Made by a program: the position numbers and the translations under genes. Positions 7,712 through 15,595 of a stretch of DNA of 38,114 nucleotides are shown here, one piece after another (position 1 is the stretch's first letter; each line of letters begins with the position of its first letter). The stretch lies in assembly GCA_964196195.1 (NCBI GenBank), contig CAXMSE010000073.1, forward strand, positions 1 to 38,114. Direction: 5' to 3'. The notes beneath the pieces are model-generated. The model was not told the origin of the DNA. It saw only the letters and a list, made by a program, of their open reading frames with translations, and did no database searches. Source of the stretch: OFTM10 sp964196195 (GTDB lineage: Bacteria; Actinomycetota; Acidimicrobiia; Acidimicrobiales; Aldehydirespiratoraceae).

Positions 7712-8395
7712 ATGAACGATGAAACTGTTGTGGTGATCGTGGAGGACGATCCGAACATTGCCGACCTGGTCGAGCTGTATCTCCGACGCGATGGGTTTCG
7801 GCCCTACCAGGCCGACACCGGCGAACGGGCTCTCGAGGTGATCACCGAGCGGCGTCCGAAACTGATCTTGCTCGATGTAGGGCTCCCTGGTGAGCTCGAC
7901 GGGCTCGACGTCTGCCGTTTGGTTCGGGCCGAGTCCGACGTGCCGATCATCTTTCTCACCGCTCGCGACGACGAGATAGATCGCGTGCTCGGACTGGAGC
8001 TCGGAGCCGACGACTACGTTACGAAGCCATTCTCACCTCGAGAGCTGATGGCGCGGGTCAAGGCGATCCTGCGTCGCACCGATGGGTCCGTCGGTCGCGA
8101 TCGTCCACCGGTGATCGAACTCCCCGAGGGCATCATCGTCGATGTGGGCCGACGCGAGGTCACCGTTCACGGCGAACCGGTGGCTCTCGCCACACGCGAA
8201 TTCAACCTCGTTCGGCACCTCGCCGAACATCGGGGCCTGGCCCTCTCCCGACGCCAGCTCATCGATGGCGTGTGGGGTGTCGATTGGATCGGCGACGACC
8301 GGACGGTGGATGTGCACGTGCGCCAGCTCCGAAAGAAGCTCGGCGATGGCCTGCGGCTCGAAACTGTCTGGGGAGTCGGCTACCGCCTCGACTGA
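7712..8395 (+). CDS. OmpR-family response regulator
   Basis: This 227-aa two-domain transcription regulator has a receiver domain with the acidic pair in VEDDP, the phosphoacceptor Asp in LILLDVGLPG (about D55), Thr in FLTARDD (about 83) and Lys in YVTKPFSP (about 105). A winged-helix DNA-binding domain follows and ends with VDVHVRQLRKKLGDG and TVWGVGYRLD. An in-frame ATG at 7673 would add 13 unrelated residues. The ATG at 7712 is preferred because the receiver fold starts right after it. The sensor kinase gene follows 30 nt downstream. The signal and target genes cannot be read from the sequence. Confidence 0.95.
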   Translation: MNDETVVVIVEDDPNIADLVELYLRRDGFRPYQADTGERALEVITERRPKLILLDVGLPGELDGLDVCRLVRAESDVPIIFLTARDDEIDRVLGLELGADDYVTKPFSPRELMARVKAILRRTDGSVGRDRPPVIELPEGIIVDVGRREVTVHGEPVALATREFNLVRHLAEHRGLALSRRQLIDGVWGVDWIGDDRTVDVHVRQLRKKLGDGLRLETVWGVGYRLD

Positions 8396-8425
8396 CATGA
8401 CCACTCCAACCGCCAACCATCAGTC

Positions 8426-9826
8426 ATGAGACGCCGCCTCGGAATCGCCCTGATCGGGATGGTCGTGGCATCCCTGACCCTCACCGGTCTCGGCACGATC
8501 GTGTTGGCCGCCGTCGGCGACCGCGCCGCAACCGAGGACAACCTCCGGGAGCAGGCCGAAGCGTTCGGATCCCTCCTCGAGGAGCTCGCTTTCGTGCCCG
8601 CCGACGCCGGGGCCGGCAATGTGCGGAGCCGCCTGGAGCGCATCACTCGCACCATCAGCGTCGAAGGGATCGGGGTGGTGGTGCTGCCGCGCGCCGGTGC
8701 TGCCCCCATTGGAGAACTTCCCCCCGGCATCACCATCGACGACCTCGACATCGAGGCCCTGAGGGCCGGACAGACCATCAGCGGACAGAAGGGCAACCTG
8801 ATCTGGGCGGCCGCTGCCTCCACCAACAGGGCAGGGGTCCCCCAACTACTTGTTCTCACGCGCGATCCCGACCCGATCCTGCTTCCGGCCTTTCGCTGGT
8901 TCGTCGTGGCGGGACTGGCCACCATTGGACTCGCGGTACTCATCACGGTTCGCCTCAGTCGGCGGCTCACCAGCCCCATCCAGGACGCCAGCAGAGCTGC
9001 GGCCCGAATCGCCGGGGGCGATCTCAGTGCCCGTATCCCCGAACAGCAGGCGGAGATCGGCGGTGAAGTCGGAGAGCTCGTCAACTCGATCAACGCGATG
9101 GCCGACAATCTCGATCGGTCGAGGGCGCTCGAACGCCAATTCCTGTTGTCGGTCAGCCACGATCTCCGAACCCCGCTCACCTCGATCAAGGGCTACGGCG
9201 AGGCGCTCGCTGATGGAGCGGTGGACGACCCCGTCCGCGTCGGCGCGATCATCGAGAGCGAATCGAAGCGACTCGAGAGGCTGGTGGGTGATCTCCTGCT
9301 GCTGGCCCGGCTCGAAGGAACCGGCTTCGAGTATTCACTCGCAGCCACCGATGTGGCCGCACTCGTTCGAGCCACGGCACTCGGGCTGCGCCACGAGGCA
9401 ACAGCTCGGGGGGTCGACCTCACGGTGCGGGTGCCCGAGGAAACAAGCATCGCCACCGTCGACGCCGACCGTTACGCCCAGGTCGTGTCCAACCTGGTGG
9501 GCAATGCCCTGCGATTCGCCGACCGAACGGCGGTGGTCACCGTCTGGGAGGCGGAGGGTCGCATCCACCTCTCGGTAGCCGACGACGGCCCGGGGATCTC
9601 CGATGACGACCTCCCGTTCGTTTTCGAGCGCCTCTATGTGGCTCAGAACAACCCGAAGGTCAAAGAGTCGGGAAGTGGCCTCGGGCTCGCGATCGTGAGA
9701 GAGCTGGTCGAAGGAATGGGTGGTGCGGTGATGGCCCGCCGCTCCAGTATCGGAGGGGCCGAACTCGTGGCGAGCTTCCGACCGGCCCCTGAGTCAGCCC
9801 GTGTGCGGCTCAGCGATGGTGGCTGA
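8426..9826 (+). CDS. Sensor histidine kinase
   Basis: This 466-aa membrane kinase partners the response regulator. It has a transmembrane helix at about residues 6-29, an extracytoplasmic sensor region of about 125 residues with no recognised fold, and a second helix at about 157-177. A HAMP linker follows (SRRLTSPIQD...GDLSARIP), then the HisKA dimerisation box SVSHDLRTPLTSIKGYGE with the phosphoacceptor His245. The ATPase domain has an N box (VVSNLVGNALRFADR), G1 (VADDGPGISDDD), an F box (FVFERLY) and G2 (GSGLGLAIV). The ATG overlaps the stop of a 10-codon ORF (8397-8429) as ATGA. Its 3' end overlaps the convergent ygfZ-like gene by 33 bp. Confidence 0.94.
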   Translation: MRRRLGIALIGMVVASLTLTGLGTIVLAAVGDRAATEDNLREQAEAFGSLLEELAFVPADAGAGNVRSRLERITRTISVEGIGVVVLPRAGAAPIGELPPGITIDDLDIEALRAGQTISGQKGNLIWAAAASTNRAGVPQLLVLTRDPDPILLPAFRWFVVAGLATIGLAVLITVRLSRRLTSPIQDASRAAARIAGGDLSARIPEQQAEIGGEVGELVNSINAMADNLDRSRALERQFLLSVSHDLRTPLTSIKGYGEALADGAVDDPVRVGAIIESESKRLERLVGDLLLLARLEGTGFEYSLAATDVAALVRATALGLRHEATARGVDLTVRVPEETSIATVDADRYAQVVSNLVGNALRFADRTAVVTVWEAEGRIHLSVADDGPGISDDDLPFVFERLYVAQNNPKVKESGSGLGLAIVRELVEGMGGAVMARRSSIGGAELVASFRPAPESARVRLSDGG

Positions 9827-10492
9827 CACGTCGCCGACGAGCACCGACGCCCCGGGCTCCACCTTCCGCAGGAGCGGGGCGAGGGCGGCCGTGCCGGCGG
9901 CCGAGGTGACATGGCCCACCACCGCGCCTTCGAAGATCACCTCATCGCCCACCGCGAGCGTGTGATCGGCGGTGATCACTCGGACCGGTCGGGGAACATT
10001 TCCCCCCCGACTGTCGATACGCGCCACTAGTTCCTGGCCGGTGTAGCAACCCTTGGTGAAGCTCACCGACAGGTCGATGAACTGCTGCCCACCCTCACCG
10101 GGGATCGTGTTTTCACCCAGATCAGCACCCATGCGCGGCATGCCAGCCCGGATCCGCTGGTGGTCGTCGTCGGGATCGAGAAGACCGGGCCAGTGCAGCG
10201 GCGTGGGGATCGTGAGATCGGCCACCTGCTCGAAGGAGACGTCGGTACGGAGCTTGAATCGCTCGAGCCGTCGGATCATCGCATCGGCATGGCCCGCGTC
10301 GATGTCGAGCAGGTATTCATCGTCGCTCACCCGATGCACACGAAACCACGACACCAGCTTTCCGGTGGGCTGGAGAAGGAGCGACCACATCGTGTCGCCG
10401 TCGTCGAGAGCATCGACGTCCTGGGAGATCTGGCCCTGCAGATAGCTGTGGGCATCGGAGCCGGAGGCCCTCACTGTGTCGCGACCGCTCAT
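9794..10492 (-). CDS. ygfZ: YgfZ/GcvT-family folate-binding protein
   Basis: This 232-aa protein carries the YgfZ signature KGCYTGQELVAR and a GcvT-like N-terminal half (SYLQGQISQDV, LLLQPTGKLVSWFRV). YgfZ proteins bind folate and support assembly or repair of certain iron-sulfur enzymes. The conserved Cys of the signature is present. The frame extends upstream to 10585, but the ATG at 10492 overlaps the trpE stop as ATGA and has GGAAGGA upstream, so it is the start. It is the last gene of the his-trp cluster, and its final 33 bp lie inside the convergent kinase gene. Confidence 0.88.
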   Translation of the reverse strand: MSGRDTVRASGSDAHSYLQGQISQDVDALDDGDTMWSLLLQPTGKLVSWFRVHRVSDDEYLLDIDAGHADAMIRRLERFKLRTDVSFEQVADLTIPTPLHWPGLLDPDDDHQRIRAGMPRMGADLGENTIPGEGGQQFIDLSVSFTKGCYTGQELVARIDSRGGNVPRPVRVITADHTLAVGDEVIFEGAVVGHVTSAAGTAALAPLLRKVEPGASVLVGDVSATIAEPHTG

Positions 10493-12018
10493 GAGCTGAT
10501 TCCTTCCTCGCCGGCGTGTCGGGCCGCGGTCATCCGCCGGGCCGCCGGTACCGCCGCCAGCAGGGCCTTCGCCTTGTTCTGACACTCTAGATGTTCGTCC
10601 TCGGCCACCGAGTCGGCCACAATTCCGGCACCGGCCTGGACCGATGCCCGGTTGCCGCTCACCAGCATCGTTCGGATCGTGATCGCGGTGTCGATATTGC
10701 CCGAGAAGTCGACATAGCCCACCACTCCGCCGTAGGGGCCACGTTTCACGGGCTCGAGTTCGTCGATGATCTCCATCGCCCTCACTTTCGGTGCCCCCGA
10801 CAGGGTGCCCGCCGGCAGGGTGGCCCGCAGGACATCGATCGGTGTCTTGCCGGCGGCCAGGTCGCCCGACACCTGGGAGGTGAGATGCATCACATGGCTG
10901 TAGCGCTCGAGGGTCATCATCTCGTCGATCTGCAAGGAACCGAATTCCACCACTCGGCCCACGTCGTTTCGGGCCAGATCAACGAGCATCACGTGCTCCG
11001 CGACCTCCTTGGGGTGCTCCAACAGTTCGGCGGCCAGGCGACGGTCGTGCTCCTCTGTGGTGCCCCGCTTTCTCGTGCCCGCTATCGGTCGTGAGATCAC
11101 CCGATCGTCGAGCAGCTGCACCATCGGCTCTGGTGAGCCGCCGACGACTTCGAGGTCGCCGTGTCGGAGAAAGTACATGTGAGGGCTCGGGTTGACCTGG
11201 CGCAGCACCCGGTAGAGGTCGAAAGCATCGGCGTCGAGATCGAGGTCGAAGCGCTGGGAGAGCACCACCTGGAAGATGTCGCCCGCGAGGATGTACTCGC
11301 GGGCTGCCTCCACTGCGGCACAGTAGGTGGCCTTCCCCATCGATGAGGTGACCTCTGGAAGCTCGTCGTCGGGGTCGGGCGGACTCATCAGGGGCTCGGC
11401 CAGCGCGCTCGCCCCGTCGGCAGCGAGGTGTCGTATTCGTTCGATCGCGTCGTCGTAGGCGAGATCGAGATCGGCATCAGACGAGGCCGCTCCCACGATC
11501 ACGTTGGCAATCAAGCTCACGCGCTGGCGCCAATGATCGTAGACCGCGAGCTCACCGATCATCGAGATCACCGCGTCGGGGAAACCGAGATCGTCCTCGG
11601 GAACCTCAGGGAGACGTTCGACCTCACGCACGACGTCGTATCCCAGATAGCCGATGAGCCCCCCGTGGAGCGGGGGGAGGCCCTCCAGGTCGGGGGCACG
11701 ATAGTGGGCCAGCAGTACCTCGAGGGCGCTGAGGATGCCGCAGTCGGTGGGCACCTCGATGCCGAGGTCGCCGATGATCGTGAGGGACCCATCCTTGGAC
11801 ACCAGGGTGCCCTGCGGGTGGCGTCCGATGAACGACCAGCGGCTCCAGCGATCGCCGTTCTCGACCGATTCGAGCAGGAAGCCTTCGCCATCGCCGACTA
11901 CGCGTGCGAACGCGGCAACCGGCGTCGTGAGATCGGCCAGCACATCGGACCACACCGGAACGACCGTGTGATCTCGGGCGAGCTCCCGAAACTCGTCGCG
12001 AGTGGGTTGGAACCTCAC
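10489..12018 (-). CDS. trpE: Anthranilate synthase component I
   Basis: This 509-aa chorismate-binding enzyme makes anthranilate, using ammonia supplied by a TrpG partner that is not in this window. The catalytic C-terminal half shows SQRFDLDL, VGGSPEPMV, the motif PIAGTRKRG, and LPAGTLSGAPKVRAMEIIDE. The Ala in PIAGT points to anthranilate synthase, since aminodeoxychorismate synthases (PabB) have Lys there. An LLES motif near residue 48 matches the tryptophan feedback site. The open frame reaches 12327, but that part overlaps hisI. A GTG at 12018, 4 nt after the hisI stop, gives the expected N-terminus (RFQPTRDEFREL). It is probably cotranscribed with hisI. Confidence 0.95.
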   Translation of the reverse strand: MRFQPTRDEFRELARDHTVVPVWSDVLADLTTPVAAFARVVGDGEGFLLESVENGDRWSRWSFIGRHPQGTLVSKDGSLTIIGDLGIEVPTDCGILSALEVLLAHYRAPDLEGLPPLHGGLIGYLGYDVVREVERLPEVPEDDLGFPDAVISMIGELAVYDHWRQRVSLIANVIVGAASSDADLDLAYDDAIERIRHLAADGASALAEPLMSPPDPDDELPEVTSSMGKATYCAAVEAAREYILAGDIFQVVLSQRFDLDLDADAFDLYRVLRQVNPSPHMYFLRHGDLEVVGGSPEPMVQLLDDRVISRPIAGTRKRGTTEEHDRRLAAELLEHPKEVAEHVMLVDLARNDVGRVVEFGSLQIDEMMTLERYSHVMHLTSQVSGDLAAGKTPIDVLRATLPAGTLSGAPKVRAMEIIDELEPVKRGPYGGVVGYVDFSGNIDTAITIRTMLVSGNRASVQAGAGIVADSVAEDEHLECQNKAKALLAAVPAARRMTAARHAGEEGISS

Positions 12019-12022
12019 CCGC

Positions 12023-12430
12023 TCAGCCGAACCGGAGCGAGTCGGGGTCGGTGACGGTGCGGTAGTAGCAGGTCGGGCGGGTGGCCCCGGTTTGGTCCCT
12101 GGTGTGGCATACCCCAGCGCCGACCTTGCGGACCCGGTAGAGCAGGCTGTTCTGCTCACAATTGACCGCCACGTCGACCAGTTCGAGCACATCACCCGAT
12201 GTGGCGCCCTTGTGCCAGATCTCCTCGCGCGACGTGCTGTAGAGGACGGCGGACCGGCGGGCGAGAGTCTCTCGGTATGCCTCCTCGTTGGCGTAGCCGA
12301 TGAACAACACATCACCGCTGTCGGCATCCTGCAGCACCACCGGCACGACCTGATGACCGGCTCTGCCGATCTTGGCCACCTTGTCGAAGTCGAGTTGGAC
12401 TTCGAGCCCCTCTTCCAACGAGTTCGTCAT
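12023..12430 (-). CDS. hisI: Phosphoribosyl-AMP cyclohydrolase, divergent subfamily
   Basis: This 135-aa enzyme opens the adenine ring of PR-AMP, the third step of histidine synthesis. The family core is clear: VPVVLQDADSGDVLFIGYAN, then EEIWHKGATSGDVLELVDV, then a Cys-rich end. In usual HisI the metal site includes a DCDxD triad and a CHTGxxSCF zinc region. Here the triad reads NCEQN (residues 90-94), and the last two cysteines (C108, C121) are 13 positions apart because of an insertion (HTRDQTGATRPTCYYR). No HisE domain is fused. The ATG at 12430 has no ribosome-binding site but has TAGGAT 7 nt upstream. Confidence 0.93.
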   Translation of the reverse strand: MTNSLEEGLEVQLDFDKVAKIGRAGHQVVPVVLQDADSGDVLFIGYANEEAYRETLARRSAVLYSTSREEIWHKGATSGDVLELVDVAVNCEQNSLLYRVRKVGAGVCHTRDQTGATRPTCYYRTVTDPDSLRFG

Positions 12431-12443
12431 GGCGTTGATCCTA
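12431..12443 (-). promoter_or_regulatory. Leaderless -10 element for hisI-trpE-ygfZ
   Basis: TAGGAT (12438-12443, minus strand) lies 7 nt before the hisI ATG, within the 21-bp gap after the GroES-like gene. It could drive a separate hisI-trpE-ygfZ transcript. Confidence 0.5.
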
Positions 12444-12451
12444 GGGGGACC

Positions 12452-12814
12452 TCAGAGGTAGAGGCCGGTGGAACCCTCGTCGAGACGCTCGGCCGCCACC
12501 GCGTGCACATCGCGTTCACGCAAGATGATGTAGTCGGTGCCGCGGACCTCGACCTCGTAGCGGTCTTCGGGGTTGAACAGGACCTGATCACCCGCCTCCA
12601 TGCTACGGACGTTGGGTCCCACCGCAACCACACCGGCCCAGGCCAGACGCTTTCCCACCTGGGCGGTGGCCGGGATGAGGATGCCACCCGATGAGCGTCG
12701 CTCGCCTTCAGCATCGCCGAGCCTCACGAGGATGCGGTCGTTGAGCATCTTCACCGGCAGGCGGTCGTCGTCGACCAGGGAAGGAGGCCTCTTGCGGTCG
12801 TCAGTGGTGGTCAC
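12452..12814 (-). CDS. GroES-like (Cpn10 family) protein
   Basis: This 120-aa protein has a Cpn10 domain from about residue 23: MLNDRILVRL, then SSGGILIPATAQ, WAGVVAVGPN, GDQVLFNPED and DYIILRERDVHAV. The GGIL segment matches the mobile loop by which GroES contacts GroEL. The roughly 22-residue N-terminal lead and 13-residue C-terminal tail are unlike standard GroES. No groEL is adjacent, and the gene sits between hisF and hisI. I chose the GTG at 12814 because TAGCGT ends 8 nt upstream; an internal ATG at 12748 is the alternative and would give a 98-aa protein. It may be a second, specialised co-chaperonin. Confidence 0.85.
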   Translation of the reverse strand: MTTTDDRKRPPSLVDDDRLPVKMLNDRILVRLGDAEGERRSSGGILIPATAQVGKRLAWAGVVAVGPNVRSMEAGDQVLFNPEDRYEVEVRGTDYIILRERDVHAVAAERLDEGSTGLYL

Positions 12815-12828
12815 GTCGGCCAACGCTA
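12815..12828 (-). promoter_or_regulatory. Leaderless -10 element for the GroES-like gene
   Basis: TAGCGT (12823-12828, minus strand) and an 8-nt spacer precede the GTG start, within the 26-bp hisF-to-GroES gap. Confidence 0.45.
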
Positions 12829-12840
12829 GCGCTGGCTGGG

Positions 12841-13623
12841 TCACATGGAACCCGGCGGGCGAACCGTCACACCCGACGCGACCATCGCCAGCTTGGCCTC
12901 GCCCACGGTGTGTTGACCGAAGTGGAAGATGCTGGCCGCGAGCACGGCATCGGCACCGCCGTCGATGACCCCATCGACCAGGTGGGCGAGGGTGCCTACT
13001 CCGCCACTGGCGATCACCGAGATGTTGATGGCGTGGCTCACGGCGCTGGTGAGGGCGATGTCGAAGCCGTCCCTGGTGCCGTCGCGGTCCATCGAGGTGA
13101 GCAGGATCTCGCCGGCGCCGAGATCGGCCGCGTCGATAGCCCACTTGACCGCGTCGATACCTGTGCCCGTTCTGCCTCCGTGGGTGTAGACCTCGAATCC
13201 ACTCGGCACCGAGTCGCTACGGCGGGCGTCTATGGCCACCACACAGCACTGAGAGCCGAACTCCCGACTGATCTCGCCGATCAGCTCAGGCCGCTCCACT
13301 GCCGCGGTGTTGACGCTCACCTTGTCGGCACCGGCCATGAGAAGCCGGCGGGCATCGTCGACGGTTCGGATGCCTCCCCCGATCGTGAAGGGGATAAAGA
13401 CCTGCTCAGCGACGGCTCGAGCCATCTCCACGGTTGTGTCGCGATGGTCTGAGGAGGCCGTGATGTCGAGGAACACCAACTCATCGGCACCCTGCTGGTC
13501 GTAGAGGGCTGCGAGCTCGACGGGATCGCCGGCATCTCGGATGTCGACGAAGTTGACACCCTTCACCACCCGCCCGGCATCGACATCGAGGCACGGGATC
13601 ACCCGTATTGCTCGCACCGTCAC
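12841..13623 (-). CDS. hisF: Imidazole glycerol phosphate synthase, cyclase subunit
   Basis: This 260-aa (beta/alpha)8 barrel combines PRFAR with ammonia from HisH to form imidazole glycerol phosphate and AICAR. It starts AIRVIPCLDVDAGRVVKGVNF, with the catalytic Asp in CLDVD. FTIGGGIRTVDDARRLL and KVSVNTAAVERPELI are phosphate-site elements, and the second catalytic Asp is in VVAIDARRSD. EILLTSMDRDGT and VIASGGVG complete the barrel. The GTG start at 13623 overlaps the hisA stop as GTGA. The AICAR produced feeds the purine pathway encoded further right. Confidence 0.97.
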   Translation of the reverse strand: MTVRAIRVIPCLDVDAGRVVKGVNFVDIRDAGDPVELAALYDQQGADELVFLDITASSDHRDTTVEMARAVAEQVFIPFTIGGGIRTVDDARRLLMAGADKVSVNTAAVERPELIGEISREFGSQCCVVAIDARRSDSVPSGFEVYTHGGRTGTGIDAVKWAIDAADLGAGEILLTSMDRDGTRDGFDIALTSAVSHAINISVIASGGVGTLAHLVDGVIDGGADAVLAASIFHFGQHTVGEAKLAMVASGVTVRPPGSM

Positions 13624-14351
13624 GACACCGGCCCCAACTCGGCCACTGCGGAGGCCACATCGACACGACCCTCGTAGATGGCTTTGCCCACAATGGCCCC
13701 TGCCAACCTGCGCCCGCCGGATTCGAGGCCGTCCAGCGCGACGAGGTCGGCCAGGTTGCCCACGCCTCCTGAAGCGATCACATCGACCGGGGTGGCCGAC
13801 ATCACCTCTGCGAGTCCCTCCAGATCGGGCCCGTGGAGAGTGCCGTCGCGGGAGATGTCGGTGACGACAAACGCATCGACCCCGGTATCGGCGAAGGACC
13901 GCGCGACGTCGAGCACGGTGCGACCCGAACCCACCAACCAGCCGTCGGTGGCAACCTCGCCTGACCGCGCGTCGAGACCTACCGCAACGCGGTGGTGAGC
14001 CGCCAGAGTGCGAACGAGATCGGGATTTTCGAGGGCGGCGGTGCCTATCACCACCCGCTCCACGCCCACCTCGAACAAGGCGTCGGCAGCCTCGACCGAC
14101 CGCACCCCCCCGCCCGTCTGCACCGGAACCTCGACTGCCCGGATGATCGCCGCGACGACATCACGATTCTCCGGTATTCCGCTGCGGGCGGCATCGAGAT
14201 CAACCACATGGATCCAACCCGCGCCGGCTTCGGCGAAGGCCACGGCCTGGGCCACCGGATCATCGCCATAGACCGTTTCGCGGCCGTAGTCGCCCTGGTG
14301 AAGACGCACACATTTGCCGCCGCGAATATCGATCGCCGGATACAGGTGCAT
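13620..14351 (-). CDS. hisA: ProFAR isomerase (HisA/PriA family)
   Basis: This 243-aa barrel isomerises ProFAR to PRFAR. The N-terminus LYPAIDIRGGKCVRL carries the first catalytic Asp. VQTGGGVRSVE and VIGTAALENPDLV are phosphate loops, and VGLDARSGEVATDGW and VTDISRDGTLHGPD carry the second Asp region. Actinobacterial homologues are often bifunctional PriA enzymes that replace TrpF. A dedicated trpF is present here, so a HisA-only role is likely but not proven. The ATG at 14351 overlaps the hisH stop by one base (TGATG); the longer frame to 14453 lies inside hisH. Confidence 0.95.
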   Translation of the reverse strand: MHLYPAIDIRGGKCVRLHQGDYGRETVYGDDPVAQAVAFAEAGAGWIHVVDLDAARSGIPENRDVVAAIIRAVEVPVQTGGGVRSVEAADALFEVGVERVVIGTAALENPDLVRTLAAHHRVAVGLDARSGEVATDGWLVGSGRTVLDVARSFADTGVDAFVVTDISRDGTLHGPDLEGLAEVMSATPVDVIASGGVGNLADLVALDGLESGGRRLAGAIVGKAIYEGRVDVASAVAELGPVS

Positions 14352-15001
14352 CAGGCCATCGCCTCCACGCCGATACGGGCCGCGGCCACAAAATTCTCGA
14401 GGATCTGGATGCCATTGGTGCCGGACTTCTCGGGATGGAACTGGCACGCCCAAACATTGTCGCGGCCCGCGGCAGCGACAAGATGCTCGCCGTAGTCACA
14501 CGTGGCGAGTACATCGTCGCCATCCTCGGCGGCGTAGGAGTGCACGAAGTACACCCACGGGTCAGGATCGAGACCCGAGAACATGGGGTGATCGCCGACC
14601 CTCGGTTCGATGATGTTCCACTGCATCTGGGGCCGCTTCACCGACCCAGGGAGGATGTGTACCATCCGATCGAAGTAGCCGAGCCCGCTACAGCCAGGGG
14701 CCTCGTCGGACCCGGCAAACAGAACCTGCATTCCGATACATATGCCGAAGAACGGCACTCCCGCGCCGATTCGCTCCATCGCCACCTCATCGAGTCCGGT
14801 TGCACGAAGTGCGTTCATGCAAGGCTCGAATGCTCCAACACCCGGCAGCACGACACCGTCGGCCGCCGCGATCAGGCCTCGGTCGGCGGTGAGGCGAGCG
14901 TCGGCGCCGGCATGGTCGAATCCCTTGTGGGCAGAGTGGAGGTTTCCGATCCCGTAGTCGAGGATCGCGATGAGGGGGGCAGCCCCCGCGGCCTCAGACA
15001 T
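14351..15001 (-). CDS. hisH: Imidazole glycerol phosphate synthase, glutaminase subunit
   Basis: This 216-aa class I glutamine amidotransferase supplies ammonia to HisF. ILDYGIGNLHSAHKGF is the family N-terminus. The nucleophile Cys is in FFGICIGMQVLF and the His-Glu pair in CQFHPEKSG. The oxyanion-strand region VLPGVGAFEPCM is present. The first nine residues (MSEAAGAAP) are an extra lead. It starts 3 nt after the hisB stop and overlaps hisA by one base, next to its partner hisF. Confidence 0.96.
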   Translation of the reverse strand: MSEAAGAAPLIAILDYGIGNLHSAHKGFDHAGADARLTADRGLIAAADGVVLPGVGAFEPCMNALRATGLDEVAMERIGAGVPFFGICIGMQVLFAGSDEAPGCSGLGYFDRMVHILPGSVKRPQMQWNIIEPRVGDHPMFSGLDPDPWVYFVHSYAAEDGDDVLATCDYGEHLVAAAGRDNVWACQFHPEKSGTNGIQILENFVAAARIGVEAMA

Positions 15002-15004
15002 AGT

Positions 15005-15595
15005 TCAGAGGGTTCCCTTGGTGGACGGCACCGCCGAACCCTCCACCTGGACAGCATCGTGGAGACAGCGAGCCACGCCCTTGAAGGCCGCCTCGATGAT
15101 GTGATGGGTGTTCTTGCCGCGCCGCGCGACTATGTGCAGGGTCACGCCCGATGCCGTCGCGAACGCCCGCCAGAACTCCTCGACCAGTTGGGGATCGAAG
15201 GGCGGGTCGCTCAATATCTTCTGACCGGGGAACTCGACCTCATAGTGCAGGAATGGGCGACCGGAAAGATCGAGGACCGCCTCTACCGCGGCCTCGTCGA
15301 GGGGCACCGTGATCGAAGCGAACCGCCTCACACCGCGCTTGTCTCCCCATGCTTCGCGGAAGGTGTCGCCCACCGCGATCCCGACGTCTTCCACCGTGTG
15401 GTGGGCGTCGATCTCGAGGTCGCCCTTGGCCTTCACCACAAGGTCGAAGCCGCCGTGGCGTCCGAGTTGGTCGAGCATGTGATCGAAGAAGGGGATGCCC
15501 GTGGCAACTTCGGTGGCGCCCGTACCGTCGAGATCCACCGATACTTCGATCGATGTCTCCTTGGTGACGCGGTTGGTGGATGCGGAACGGCTCAC
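15005..15595 (-). CDS. hisB: Imidazoleglycerol-phosphate dehydratase
   Basis: This 196-aa monofunctional dehydratase has no fused phosphatase. It shows the manganese-binding motifs of the family: GIPFFDHMLDQLGRHGGFDL, IDAHHTVEDVGIAVG, and NTHHIIEAAFKGVARCL, plus GRPFLHYE. The start is the GTG at 15595, which overlaps the hisC stop as GTGA; the longer frame upstream lies within hisC. It acts between the HisFH synthase and HisC in histidine synthesis. Confidence 0.96.
   Translation of the reverse strand: MSRSASTNRVTKETSIEVSVDLDGTGATEVATGIPFFDHMLDQLGRHGGFDLVVKAKGDLEIDAHHTVEDVGIAVGDTFREAWGDKRGVRRFASITVPLDEAAVEAVLDLSGRPFLHYEVEFPGQKILSDPPFDPQLVEEFWRAFATASGVTLHIVARRGKNTHHIIEAAFKGVARCLHDAVQVEGSAVPSTKGTL

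Noticed and set aside
12019..12327. 103-codon N-terminal extension of trpE
   Set aside because: It overlaps hisI in another frame and has no TrpE similarity. The GTG at 12018 gives the family N-terminus.
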